Assembly: GCA_036506495.1 (NCBI GenBank)
Contig: DASXRQ010000204.1
Coordinates: 1 to 11,679, forward strand
Length of the DNA stretch: 11,679 nucleotides
DNA from: DASXRC01 sp036506495
GTDB lineage: Bacteria > Actinomycetota > Actinomycetes > Mycobacteriales > Micromonosporaceae
Direction of reading: 5' to 3'
The notes under the pieces are model-generated. The model did no database searches. It was not told the DNA's origin and worked only from the letters and a program-made list of their open reading frames with translations. Below, piece by piece: positions 1-7,155 of this stretch. The position numbers and the translations under genes are program-made. Each line of letters starts with the position of its first letter. The first letter of the stretch is position 1.

Positions 1-518
1 GAGACGACACGATGGCACGGCACGAAGAGCGGGAACCGATTCCGCGCGCAGAACGTCCCGACGGCCCGCTGTGCCCGCGGGTAGCCCGCCAGACGCGCCA
101 GTTCGGAGTAGGAGACGACGTCCCCATACCGGACCCACCGCAACGCGGTCAGGACGTCGCGCTGGAACGGCGTCCAACCTTCGACGTCGATCTCGGTCTC
201 CGCGAGCTCGACGCGCGCGCCGCCGAAGTACTCCTGCAGCCGCCCGACGAGTTTCTCCACTTTCGGCACGGATCCGAGACGGACACGAGACGGTTTCGCC
301 GCTATCGTCGCCCTCGAGGGTGGTGGGTGTTTCACCCCACCCTGGGTGGGGGTTTCACGCGCGCGCCCGCGCGCCCGCGCGCGTGTATCTATAGAGGGGC
401 TCATCGCGGTGCCCGCCACGGGCCGCGGCAGGTCGTGCCAGACGACGCGGCTGCCGTCGTGCCACAGCTCCCCCACGCCCCAGCCCTCGGCCGCGTACGA
501 GACGCACGTCACAGACAC
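1..518 (-). CDS. ogt: Methylated-DNA--protein-cysteine methyltransferase, partial (3' end beyond window)
   Basis: Suicide DNA-repair protein that moves the alkyl group from O6-alkylguanine in DNA to its own cysteine. Reading leftwards from GTG at 518, the frame stays open to the window edge (172 complete codons). The C-terminal half carries the family signature: WTPFQRDVL, then YGDVVSYSELARLAG, then PRAQRAVG with FCARN (helix-turn-helix and arginine finger), then PCHRVV. The acceptor is Cys168, codon 15-17. The N-terminus (GWGVGELWHDG, VVWHDLPRP) looks like the usual beta domain. Residues about 42-70 are a low-complexity Arg/Ala/Pro linker encoded by palindromic DNA (311-395), which places the Cys later than the roughly 130-145 common in the family. 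No Shine-Dalgarno is visible; the GTG at 518 lies 8 bases after a TAGGCT box, so a leaderless mRNA is likely. GTG at 512 is an alternative start. The family call is secure; the exact start is inferred. Confidence 0.88.
   Translation of the reverse strand, partial: MSVTCVSYAAEGWGVGELWHDGSRVVWHDLPRPVAGTAMSPSIDTRARARGRARETPTQGGVKHPPPSRATIAAKPSRVRLGSVPKVEKLVGRLQEYFGGARVELAETEIDVEGWTPFQRDVLTALRWVRYGDVVSYSELARLAGYPRAQRAVGTFCARNRFPLFVPCHRVV
311..395. repeat. Nest of palindromes inside the ogt linker
   Basis: Four inverted repeats follow each other. CCCTCGAGGG (311-320) is a perfect 10-base palindrome. CCCCACC (335-341) pairs with GGTGGGG (345-351) across a CTG loop. CACGCGCGCG (356-365) pairs perfectly with CGCGCGCGTG (376-385). 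TCTATAGA (388-395) is self-complementary. The heptamer GTTTCAC also occurs twice as a direct repeat (329-335 and 352-358). The block resembles an intergenic palindromic element, yet the ogt frame runs through it without a stop, giving residues about 42-70. Confidence 0.7.
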
Positions 519-536
519 TGAGCCCAAGCCTACAAT
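508..536 (+). promoter_or_regulatory. Promoter of pruA (leaderless)
   Basis: GTCACA (508-513, 4 of 6 matches to TTGACA), a 17-base spacer and TACAAT (531-536) precede the ATG at 545 by 8 bases. No Shine-Dalgarno sequence is present, so the mRNA probably begins at the start codon. The -35 lies inside the start of the divergent ogt. Confidence 0.55.
527..532 (-). promoter_or_regulatory. -10 box of ogt (leaderless)
   Basis: Reading the minus strand, TAGGCT is followed by 8 bases and then the GTG at 518. This places the likely transcription start on the start codon. The box overlaps the pruA -10 box by two bases. No convincing -35 element was seen. Confidence 0.5.
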
Positions 537-544
537 CGGCTCCG

Positions 545-2176
545 ATGTCCGCCGCGCCCGGCCTCTTCCGTCCGCCGCCGCCCCACAACGAGCCGGTCAA
601 GGACTACGCGCCCGGGACGCCTGAACGCGAGGAGCTCCGGCTCACCCTCGAGCGGATGCGCTCGGAGCAGCTCGAGCTCCCGCTCGTCATCGGCGGCGAG
701 GAGGTGCGCACCGGCGAGACCTTCGAGGCGGTCATGCCGCACGACAAGGATCACGTCCTCGCAACCGTCCACAAGGGCAACGCGGGTCACGTCGAGCAGG
801 CGATCAAGGCGGCCGGCGAGGCGTGGCAGGACTGGCACCGCACCCCGTGGGAGGACCGCGCGGCGGTCTTCCTCCGCGCAGCGGAGCTCCTCTCCGGCCC
901 CTGGCGCGCAACGCTGAACGCGGCCACGATGCTGGGCCAGTCGAAGACGGCGCACCAGGCCGAGATCGACGCGGCCTGCGAGCTGACCGACTTCTTCCGC
1001 TTCAACGTGCAGTTCATGCTGCGGATCTACGAGGAGCAACCGCTCTCCGCACCCGGTACGTGGAACCGCATGGAGTACCGGCCGCTCGAGGGGTTCGTCT
1101 TCGCCGTGACGCCGTTCAACTTCACTGCGATCGGGGGCAACCTCCCGGGCAGCGCGGCGCTGATGGGCAACACAGTGCTCTGGAAGCCGGCGTCGACGGC
1201 CGCCTACTCGGCGCACTTCCTGATGAAGCTGTTCCAGGAGGCGGGCCTGCTGCCGGGAGTGATCAACCTCGTCTACGGCTCCGGATCTGAAATAGGCGAC
1301 CCGGCGCTTGCGAGCCGCGACCTCGCCGGCGTCCACTTCACCGGCTCGACCCCGGTCTTCCAGTCGATGTGGAAGACGATCGGCGCCAACATCGCCAACT
1401 ACCGCAACTACCCGCGCATCGTCGGGGAGACGGGCGGCAAGGACTTCATCGTCGCGCATCCGTCCGCAGACGCCGAAGCGGTTGCGACGGCGATCGTCCG
1501 CGGCAGCTTCGAGTACCAGGGGCAGAAGTGCTCGGCGGCGTCCCGCATCTTCGCGCCGTCCAACCTCTGGCCGGAGATCCGCGAGCGGCTCGTCGAGGAG
1601 GTCGGCACGATCAAGATGGGCGACGTCGCCGACTTCCAGAACTTCATGGGCGCAGTGATCGACGCCGGCTCGTTCAAGACACAGAAGGAAGCGATCGACG
1701 AGGCCAAGGCCACGGACAAGGTGAAGGTGCTCGTTGGCGGCGGCTACGACGACTCCGAGGGGTACTTCGTCGAACCCACGGTGCTCGAGACCTCCGACCC
1801 GAACTTCCGGACGATGAAGGAGGAACTGTTCGGCCCCGTCGTCACGACGTACGTCTATCCCGAGGCGAAGTACGGCGAGGCACTCGATCTGATCGACCAG
1901 GGCGCGCCCTACGGCCTCACCGGCGCGGTCTTCGCCCGCGAGCGCGACGCGCTCGAGCTCGCCGAGGAGAAGCTGCGCTACGCCGCCGGGAACTTCTACG
2001 TCAACGACAAGCCGACCGGCGCGGTCGTGGGGCAGCAGCCGTTCGGCGGCGCCCGCGGCAGCGGCACGAACGACAAGGCTGGCTCGTGGCACAACCTGGT
2101 CCGGTGGATCTCGCCTCGGACGATCAAGGAGACGTTCGTACCGCCGACGGAGCACACCTACCCGCACATGGAGTGA
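545..2176 (+). CDS. pruA: L-glutamate gamma-semialdehyde (1-pyrroline-5-carboxylate) dehydrogenase
   Basis: NAD-dependent aldehyde dehydrogenase of the P5CDH family (EC 1.2.1.88), the second step of proline degradation: glutamate semialdehyde to glutamate. At 543 residues it has the usual full length for a stand-alone enzyme. Visible landmarks are the N-terminal NEPVKDYAPGTPER, the MLGQSKT and CEL.DF.RFN segments, FAVTPFNFTAIGGN with NTVLWKPAST (cofactor site), HFTGST, the general-base Glu295 in GETGGKDF, the nucleophile Cys329 in YQGQKCSAASR, EELFGPV, and the C-terminal TGAVVGQQPFGGARGSGTND typical of P5CDH. No proline dehydrogenase domain or gene is in the window. ATG 545 is chosen because a -10 box ends 8 bases upstream and the N-terminus fits the family. 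It is divergent from ogt and convergent with the next gene. Confidence 0.95.
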   Translation: MSAAPGLFRPPPPHNEPVKDYAPGTPEREELRLTLERMRSEQLELPLVIGGEEVRTGETFEAVMPHDKDHVLATVHKGNAGHVEQAIKAAGEAWQDWHRTPWEDRAAVFLRAAELLSGPWRATLNAATMLGQSKTAHQAEIDAACELTDFFRFNVQFMLRIYEEQPLSAPGTWNRMEYRPLEGFVFAVTPFNFTAIGGNLPGSAALMGNTVLWKPASTAAYSAHFLMKLFQEAGLLPGVINLVYGSGSEIGDPALASRDLAGVHFTGSTPVFQSMWKTIGANIANYRNYPRIVGETGGKDFIVAHPSADAEAVATAIVRGSFEYQGQKCSAASRIFAPSNLWPEIRERLVEEVGTIKMGDVADFQNFMGAVIDAGSFKTQKEAIDEAKATDKVKVLVGGGYDDSEGYFVEPTVLETSDPNFRTMKEELFGPVVTTYVYPEAKYGEALDLIDQGAPYGLTGAVFARERDALELAEEKLRYAAGNFYVNDKPTGAVVGQQPFGGARGSGTNDKAGSWHNLVRWISPRTIKETFVPPTEHTYPHME

Positions 2177-2212
2177 CCGACGCGCCTCGGTCCGGCCGGA
2201 CCGACTGGTCAC
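2173..2212. terminator. Bidirectional terminator-like palindrome between convergent genes
   Basis: TCGGTCCGGCCGGACCGA (2187-2204) is a perfect 18-base palindrome lying between the pruA stop and the stop of the minus-strand gene at 2209. An outer pair, GTGACC (2173-2178) and GGTCAC (2207-2212), can extend the stem. There is no T-run on either side, as is common for GC-rich actinobacterial terminators. Confidence 0.55.
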
Positions 2213-4797
2213 ACCGGCCACACGGCGTCGATTCGATCGAGCGCGAACGCCCGGTCGTCTGCGCGCATCCGGCACCAGGCGATCAGCAGGTGGTCGTCGA
2301 GCTCCAAGGGCTCGATGACGCGGTTCGAGGTCCGGCCGCCGGAGTCGGTATACCGGATCCGCACTGCCGAGCCGTGCGCGATCGCGTTGGCCAGCAGGGC
2401 CTGCAGGGCCGGTCCGAGGTGGCCGGCGTGCGTCGCAACGGCCGCGGCCGCCGCGGCCGGGTCGATCAGGTCCGCGTCGGCCGCGGCCGTCCGGCGAGCG
2501 CCGGCCACCCGGTCGGTCCTGACCGTGGCGGCCGCCCGGGGTGTGTTTCCGGAGCCAGCGGTGGTCGGTGACACCGCGTGAGCCGGCGCCATCGCGCCGC
2601 TTGGTGACATCACGCCCGCGGGCACTGGGCGCAGCATGATCACTGGAGCGAGGCCGCGCTCGAGGGGCGCGGGCGGCCGACGGGCCGCAGAAAGCAGCGC
2701 TTCGGCCAACTCCCGAGAATCGGGGGCCGGGCGCGAGGGGACCCGCCGGGTGGCGACCCCCGGCGTCGCCGCCCGTGCGTCGGCGGTCGGACCCGTCCGC
2801 CCGTGGCGGCGTTGCGGCGGCGCGCGGTGCACCGGGGCGCGCTCGAGCACGGCCGCCCCGTCCGCGTCCTCGCGCACCGGGGCGAAGCCCGCGGTGCGCA
2901 GGGCCGCCAGCGTGTCCTTGACCGAGCCGGCACTGGCCAGCACGGTCGGCGCCAGCAGGGTCAGGCGCAGCGGCCGCAGCGCTCGCATGCCGGCGATCTC
3001 GGCGAGCAGGGCAGGGTCCTCGGCGCGCAGGACGCAGCCGACGGGCCGGACCCGCACCGCGCCGTGCCGGCGGGCGACGTCGGCGATCAGGTACTCGAGC
3101 GGCTGCGGCAGCGTGCCGCCGACAGCGACCTTCCGCAGCTGCGCCAACAGCTCCGCAACGGCGTACCCCCCGTCGAGGGCCCGTCGCACGGACGCCGAGC
3201 CGAACCGCCACGTCGCGGCGGTGCCGCCGGACTCCCGGTCCGCCGCCGAGTCGAGCAGCGCGGCGAGTGAGGCGGCCGGCGATCCGGGCACCACCGCGGT
3301 CAGATCGGCCTGGAACAGCGCCTCGCCGACCGAGTCCGGCAGCAGCTCGGCGGCGGCGGCGCGCAGCGCGGCCTCGTCGTGCAGGGCGCGGCCCAACGGG
3401 CTGAGCGCGCCGTGTGCGACGACCCCGAGGAGGCCGGCCTCATGCCACGCCGCATCGGCCTGCATCTCGCCGAGCTCGTCAGCCTCCACCAACAGCGGGG
3501 CGCGCCAGCGCAGCAGGGCGACGGCAGCCGCGGGGGTGGCCAGAGCCGTACCCTCCGGCAACTCGTCGAGAAGCCGCAACAGGTGCGGTCGCAGGTCGGG
3601 CGAGGCGCCGACGGACTCGCGGCGCAGCGGCGCGGTCGGCCCGCCCAGCACCGGCGCCATCAAGGTGGACGTCGGCAGCCGTCGCCAGGCCCCTAGCAGC
3701 GGCACCAACCGGTCCGCGGGCTCCGCCGCGCGCCAGTCGTCGTACGCCTCCGTCGGCAGGACCACCTCGCCCGAGACCGCGAGCAGGCCGGCGGCGTGCG
3801 CCACCTCGATGAGGAGCCGCAGGACGGCTTCATCCGCGCCGGTCGCCTTCTCCAGTCGGCGCAACTCTCGCGCGCCGACGCCGCCGGCCTTGAGCAGTGC
3901 AATGGGCGTGCCGGCGCAGCTGTCGAGCAGGGCGGACAGGTGGGCGACGGCACTCGCGGCGGCGGCTGCCGCCTCCTGGGCCACCGCGGCCGGGTCGACC
4001 TCAAGCGGCTCCATCGCAGGCGGGCGCGGATCGAACGGGGCGTGCCAGTCGGCGCCGCGCAGGGCTAGGCCGACCTCGTAGGGCATCTGCGCGTGCTGCC
4101 AGCCGTCCCACACCAGCAGCCCGCGCTCGACCGCCCACGTCAGCTCCGGCGTGGACCGGCGCCCGACCGGGGAGAAGAGCTGCGGCGCCTCCATTGTCGG
4201 GCCGTGCAGCGCCATCTCCCGCAGCAGGGCGCGGGTCGCCGCGGGGGCCTCGGCGACCACGGCCCGAACGGCGTCCGCGTCGGAGAGCCAGCGGCGGACC
4301 GCCTCAACGACGGCCCCCCGGGTGCGGTCGGCGGTGAGGCCGAGCCGGCGCGCGATGTCCCGGATCTCCGCGGAGGGCGCGGCGTCCAGCAGCAGCTCGG
4401 CGGGAGGGCCCAGCCCGAGCGGCCGCTCGAAGGCGGACCACAGCGCGCCGGCCATGCGGAGCCGCCCTTCCGCGTCCGGCCAGACGAGCGCGCGCTGAGC
4501 GAGCACGTGCAGCGCCGCCTCCAGGTCCGGATCGTCGGCGGTACGCCCAACCGCCTCGGCTAGGGCCTGCCGCATGATCGCCGGGCCGCCGAGCGCCTGC
4601 GCCGCCTCGACCAGCTGGACGGCGGGGAGCGGGAGGGTCGCCAGCACGGCGTCGACGGAGTGGGCCTCCTGCAAGCGGGCGGCGAGCTCTCCGAGACTTC
4701 CCGGCGGCGGGCTCGCCGCGTCCGGGCGCCGGACGAGAACCTCCGCCAAACCGGCGGCGTCGAGCGTGGCGAGCCAGCGCGCGAGTGGGGATGCCAC
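2209..4797 (-). CDS. Helicase-associated (Helicase_C_3, XPB/Ssl2-like) and WYL domain protein
   Basis: An 862-residue member of an actinobacterial family annotated as helicase-associated domain or helicase C-terminal domain proteins; the biochemical role is unknown. The N-terminus (LARWLATLDAAGLAEVLVRRP) is the family start. Residues about 494-620 hold the hallmark FQADLTAVVPGSP, RFGSASVRRALDGG, LPQPLEYLIADVARRHG and LRLTLLAPTVL segments of Helicase_C_3. Residues about 650-775 are a low-complexity, probably disordered linker. Residues about 795-862 look like a WYL fold (IRYTDSGGRTSNRVIEPLEL). No Walker A or DEAD/DEAH motif was seen, so it is not itself an ATP-driven helicase. In relatives it often neighbours an XPB-type helicase gene, which is absent here. 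GTG 4797 is preceded by GGAGGAAA (4808-4815). A TTGACC with a poor -10 lies upstream of the start on the minus strand. Confidence 0.82.
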   Translation of the reverse strand: MASPLARWLATLDAAGLAEVLVRRPDAASPPPGSLGELAARLQEAHSVDAVLATLPLPAVQLVEAAQALGGPAIMRQALAEAVGRTADDPDLEAALHVLAQRALVWPDAEGRLRMAGALWSAFERPLGLGPPAELLLDAAPSAEIRDIARRLGLTADRTRGAVVEAVRRWLSDADAVRAVVAEAPAATRALLREMALHGPTMEAPQLFSPVGRRSTPELTWAVERGLLVWDGWQHAQMPYEVGLALRGADWHAPFDPRPPAMEPLEVDPAAVAQEAAAAAASAVAHLSALLDSCAGTPIALLKAGGVGARELRRLEKATGADEAVLRLLIEVAHAAGLLAVSGEVVLPTEAYDDWRAAEPADRLVPLLGAWRRLPTSTLMAPVLGGPTAPLRRESVGASPDLRPHLLRLLDELPEGTALATPAAAVALLRWRAPLLVEADELGEMQADAAWHEAGLLGVVAHGALSPLGRALHDEAALRAAAAELLPDSVGEALFQADLTAVVPGSPAASLAALLDSAADRESGGTAATWRFGSASVRRALDGGYAVAELLAQLRKVAVGGTLPQPLEYLIADVARRHGAVRVRPVGCVLRAEDPALLAEIAGMRALRPLRLTLLAPTVLASAGSVKDTLAALRTAGFAPVREDADGAAVLERAPVHRAPPQRRHGRTGPTADARAATPGVATRRVPSRPAPDSRELAEALLSAARRPPAPLERGLAPVIMLRPVPAGVMSPSGAMAPAHAVSPTTAGSGNTPRAAATVRTDRVAGARRTAAADADLIDPAAAAAAVATHAGHLGPALQALLANAIAHGSAVRIRYTDSGGRTSNRVIEPLELDDHLLIAWCRMRADDRAFALDRIDAVWPV

Positions 4798-4871
4798 GGC
4801 TTAGCAATTTCCTCCACGCGGGCGGCGAGGTCAAACAACCGGGCCGAACGGCCGAGGACGATCTGCGGCGG

Positions 4872-4877
4872 TAGCGT
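4872..4877 (+). promoter_or_regulatory. -10 box of kynA (leaderless)
   Basis: TAGCGT ends 6 bases before the GTG at 4884. No usable ribosome binding site stands at the right distance and no clear -35 was found. A leaderless transcript is inferred. Confidence 0.42.
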
Positions 4878-4883
4878 CAAAGG

Positions 4884-5711
4884 GTGACCGGAGAGACCCT
4901 TCGACCCGACCGTACGGCCCCGGCCGGCGGTGATCCCCGCTTCGGCGAGCAGGGCGGTCTGCTGACCTATGGCAGCTACCTCCACCTGACGGATCTGCTC
5001 GAGCAGCAGGTGCCGGAGTCCTCGCCCCCGGCTCACGACGAGCTGCTGTTCATCACGATCCACCAGGTGTACGAGCTGTGGTTCAAGCTGCTGCTCGCCG
5101 AGCTGACCGACGCCAGGGACCGGATGCTCGCCGGGGAGTCCTACCTGCCCAGGGTGCGCCTTGAGCGCTGCCACACGATCGAGCGCGTGCTGGTCGGCCA
5201 GGTCGACGTGATCGACACCATGACGCCGCAGGATTTCCTGGAATTCCGGACCAAGCTCGCGCCGGCGTCTGGTTTCCAGTCGGCCCAGTTCCGCGAGATC
5301 GAGTTCCTGTCCGGGCTCAAGGACCCCGGGTTCCTGGACCGGTTCCGAGGGCTGTCCGACGCCGAGCGGCAGCGGCTCAACCGTCGGCTGCTCGAACCGA
5401 GCCTGTGGGACGGCTACCTCGCGGTGCTGGCGAAGGCCGGTTTCGCAGTGGATTCGCCCGAGGAGCGCTTCGGCGCGTACGCCGCCATCGCCCACGACCG
5501 CGAGCGGTTCGGAGCGTTGTGGGATCTGGCAGAGGCGCTGGTCGCGCACGACCAGGCGTGGTCGCTGTGGCGGGCGCGGCACGTGCTCATGGCGGAGCGG
5601 CAGATCGGCACGAAGCCCGGAACCGGTGGCTCGGCCGGCGGCGCTTACCTCCGGTCCCGCATCGAGCTGCGCTTCTATCCGGAGCTTTGGGAACTACGCA
5701 GCAGACTCTAA
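4884..5711 (+). CDS. kynA: Tryptophan 2,3-dioxygenase
   Basis: Haem enzyme (EC 1.13.11.11) that opens the indole ring of L-tryptophan with O2 to give N-formylkynurenine, the first step of the kynurenine pathway. At 275 residues it matches the usual bacterial length. Motifs seen: LTYGSYLHLTDLL near the N-terminus; HDELLFITIHQVYELWFKLL with distal His60 (equivalent to His55 of the Xanthomonas enzyme); FLEFRTKLAPASGFQS with substrate-binding Arg122; WRARHVLMAERQIG with proximal haem ligand His233; and GTGGSAGG with the substrate-contacting Thr247. The sequence between these motifs is intact. The gene stands alone: no kynurenine formamidase or kynureninase is nearby. The GTG start is supported by the -10 box 6 bases upstream. 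It is divergent from the helicase-associated gene with 86 bases between them. Confidence 0.96.
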   Translation: MTGETLRPDRTAPAGGDPRFGEQGGLLTYGSYLHLTDLLEQQVPESSPPAHDELLFITIHQVYELWFKLLLAELTDARDRMLAGESYLPRVRLERCHTIERVLVGQVDVIDTMTPQDFLEFRTKLAPASGFQSAQFREIEFLSGLKDPGFLDRFRGLSDAERQRLNRRLLEPSLWDGYLAVLAKAGFAVDSPEERFGAYAAIAHDRERFGALWDLAEALVAHDQAWSLWRARHVLMAERQIGTKPGTGGSAGGAYLRSRIELRFYPELWELRSRL

Positions 5712-5739
5712 TTACCTGACCGACCGTCTGGCCGTTTTT
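5702..5739 (+). terminator. Weak terminator-like stem and T-run after kynA
   Basis: CAGAC (5702-5706) can pair with GTCTG (5726-5730), followed by GCCG and five Ts (5735-5739). The stem is only 5 pairs with a 19-base loop and overlaps the end of kynA, so this is a tentative call. Confidence 0.22.
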
Positions 5740-5814
5740 GCCATCCAGATGACAGCGCGCACCGAATCCATTGCGGATACTTGGCGTGGCGCGGGTTGTG
5801 GGGGGTGGGCGCCG

Positions 5815-7047
5815 ATGGAGAGGCTGTTGGACGGCCGGTACCGCCTGCAGTCCGAGATCGCGCGTGGAGCGATCGGCGCGGTGTGGCGGGCGATCGACGC
5901 TGCCTCGGGTGCGCCGGTGGCCGTCAAGTGGCTGCGGCCGGAGGCGGCCGTCCAGCCGGAGCTCGTGACGGCGTTCGTCAACGAGGCCGAGTTCCTCGCC
6001 GAGCTGGACCACCCGTCGGTGGTCGGGGCCCGCGACTTCGTCACCGTCGAGGGCGGCTACGCGCTGGTCATGGACCTCGTCGACGGTGAGGACCTGCGTC
6101 GGCGGCTGCGCCGGGACGGGCCGGTCCCGCCCTCGGTCGCCGCCAATGTTGTCGCGCAGGTCGCGGCCGTCCTGGAATATCTGCACGACCGGGGGATCGT
6201 GCACGGCGACGTCAAGCCGGGCAACGTCCTCGTGCCGGCCGACGGCGGGCCTGTGCGGCTGGCGGACTTCGGCGTCGCGCGGCGGTTCCCACGCCGAACG
6301 TCGCAGCGACCTGGGCAGGTCAACGGCTCGGGCCGCCGCCCGGGTGACGGCGAGGAGAGCACCGCCGAGACCGGCACCGGGCGGGTCGTGCACGCCACTC
6401 CGGAGTACGTGGCGCCCGAGGTCGTGGTCGGCGGCGCACCCACTCCGTCGGCTGACGTGTACGCGGTCGGCGTGGTGCTGTTCGAGCTTCTGAGCGGGCG
6501 CAGCCCGTATCGCGGCGGGCCGCCCCTGGACGTGCTCCGGCGGCACGCCACCTGCCTGCCGGTCCCCCCGCCGGGCCTGCCGCCGGCCGCGTGGCCGGTG
6601 ATTGAGGAGTGCATGGCGCTCGACCCGGCCCGCCGACCGAGCGCCGCCGCGATCGCCGCCCGGATGCCCGACGTGGAGGAGGCCCTCGACGGGCTGCCCC
6701 CGCTGCCCGACCTGGCCCCCGACGCGGTCACTTGGTGGCCCCGCCCGGCCGGTGACCGGCCGACGTTCACTGGCGTCGCCCGCGCCGTGACCTGGGTGCC
6801 ACTGCAGGCGGCGCCGGTGTCACCGGCATCGGCGTACTCCGGGCGGATGGTCGCCATTCCGGTCTCCGGGATGCCGTCCGATCCACCGCCGGCGATGCGG
6901 GCGAGGGGCGGAACCGACCACCTCGCCGCGGCGTGGTCGCCGGGCGGGCCGGGCACCTGGCCCGCCGAGCCGGCGGACCCCGCCCCCGCGAAACGATCAT
7001 GGTCGTTCCGCCGGACACGCCGGGCGGGTCAGCCGGAAAGGTCATGA
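5815..7047 (+). CDS. Soluble Hanks-type Ser/Thr protein kinase, HGD (non-RD) type
   Basis: Protein kinase of 410 residues. The catalytic domain spans about 9-265: a degenerate Gly-rich loop (ARGAIGAVWRA), VAVK with Lys38, alpha-C Glu57, catalytic loop IVHGDVKPGNVL (Asp132, Lys134, Asn137), DFG at 151-153 and TPEYVAPE ending at 202. HGD replaces the usual HRD, so it is a non-RD kinase. The stretch from DFG to APE is about 50 residues, with a Ser/Thr/Arg/Gly-rich insertion, against about 30 in PknB. The C-terminal 145 residues are Pro/Ala-rich without a recognisable domain or membrane helix, so the protein is probably cytoplasmic; the target is unknown. ATG 5815 is chosen because it begins MERLLDGRYRL and a G-rich stretch precedes it. 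The in-frame ATG at 5749 would add 22 unfamiliar residues. A possible -10 (GATACT, 5776-5781) lies upstream. Confidence 0.85.
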   Translation: MERLLDGRYRLQSEIARGAIGAVWRAIDAASGAPVAVKWLRPEAAVQPELVTAFVNEAEFLAELDHPSVVGARDFVTVEGGYALVMDLVDGEDLRRRLRRDGPVPPSVAANVVAQVAAVLEYLHDRGIVHGDVKPGNVLVPADGGPVRLADFGVARRFPRRTSQRPGQVNGSGRRPGDGEESTAETGTGRVVHATPEYVAPEVVVGGAPTPSADVYAVGVVLFELLSGRSPYRGGPPLDVLRRHATCLPVPPPGLPPAAWPVIEECMALDPARRPSAAAIAARMPDVEEALDGLPPLPDLAPDAVTWWPRPAGDRPTFTGVARAVTWVPLQAAPVSPASAYSGRMVAIPVSGMPSDPPPAMRARGGTDHLAAAWSPGGPGTWPAEPADPAPAKRSWSFRRTRRAGQPERS

Positions 7048-7072
7048 TCGCCTAGAAAGTCGTCCTCTACGG

Positions 7073-7098
7073 ACTGTCCGGCACGGACAGTGCACTGT
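7073..7098. promoter_or_regulatory. Overlapping palindromes, putative PadR operator
   Basis: ACTGTCCG (7073-7080) and CGGACAGT (7084-7091) form a perfect inverted repeat with a GCA spacer. ACAGTGCACTGT (7087-7098) is a second perfect palindrome that shares the ACAGT half-site. The half-site ACTGT/ACAGT thus occurs three times within 26 bases, ending 57 bases before the padR start. This layout suits a dimeric autoregulator. It could instead be a hairpin after the kinase gene, although no T-run follows. Confidence 0.5.
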
Positions 7099-7155
7099 GG
7101 AGGCCTATCGGTCGAAATCCTGGACGCCGGCGCCGCAACGTGGCAGCGTGGAGAC

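Noticed and set aside
530..3211. Minus-strand open frame of 893 codons
   Set aside because: It lies antisense to pruA and in another frame of the helicase-associated gene. Its product is Arg/Ala/Gly-rich without any motif; long antisense frames are expected at this GC content.
2636..4081. Plus-strand open frame of 481 codons
   Set aside because: It mirrors the minus-strand helicase-associated gene. The Ser/Arg/Ala-rich translation has no recognisable domain.
5749..5814. Upstream ATG at 5749 as the kinase start
   Set aside because: The added 22 residues are unlike kinase N-termini and no ribosome binding site is visible; MERLLDGRYRL at 5815 is the normal beginning.
7090..7155. GTG at 7090 as the padR start
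   Set aside because: It lies inside the overlapping palindromes, and its 22 extra residues have no PadR similarity.
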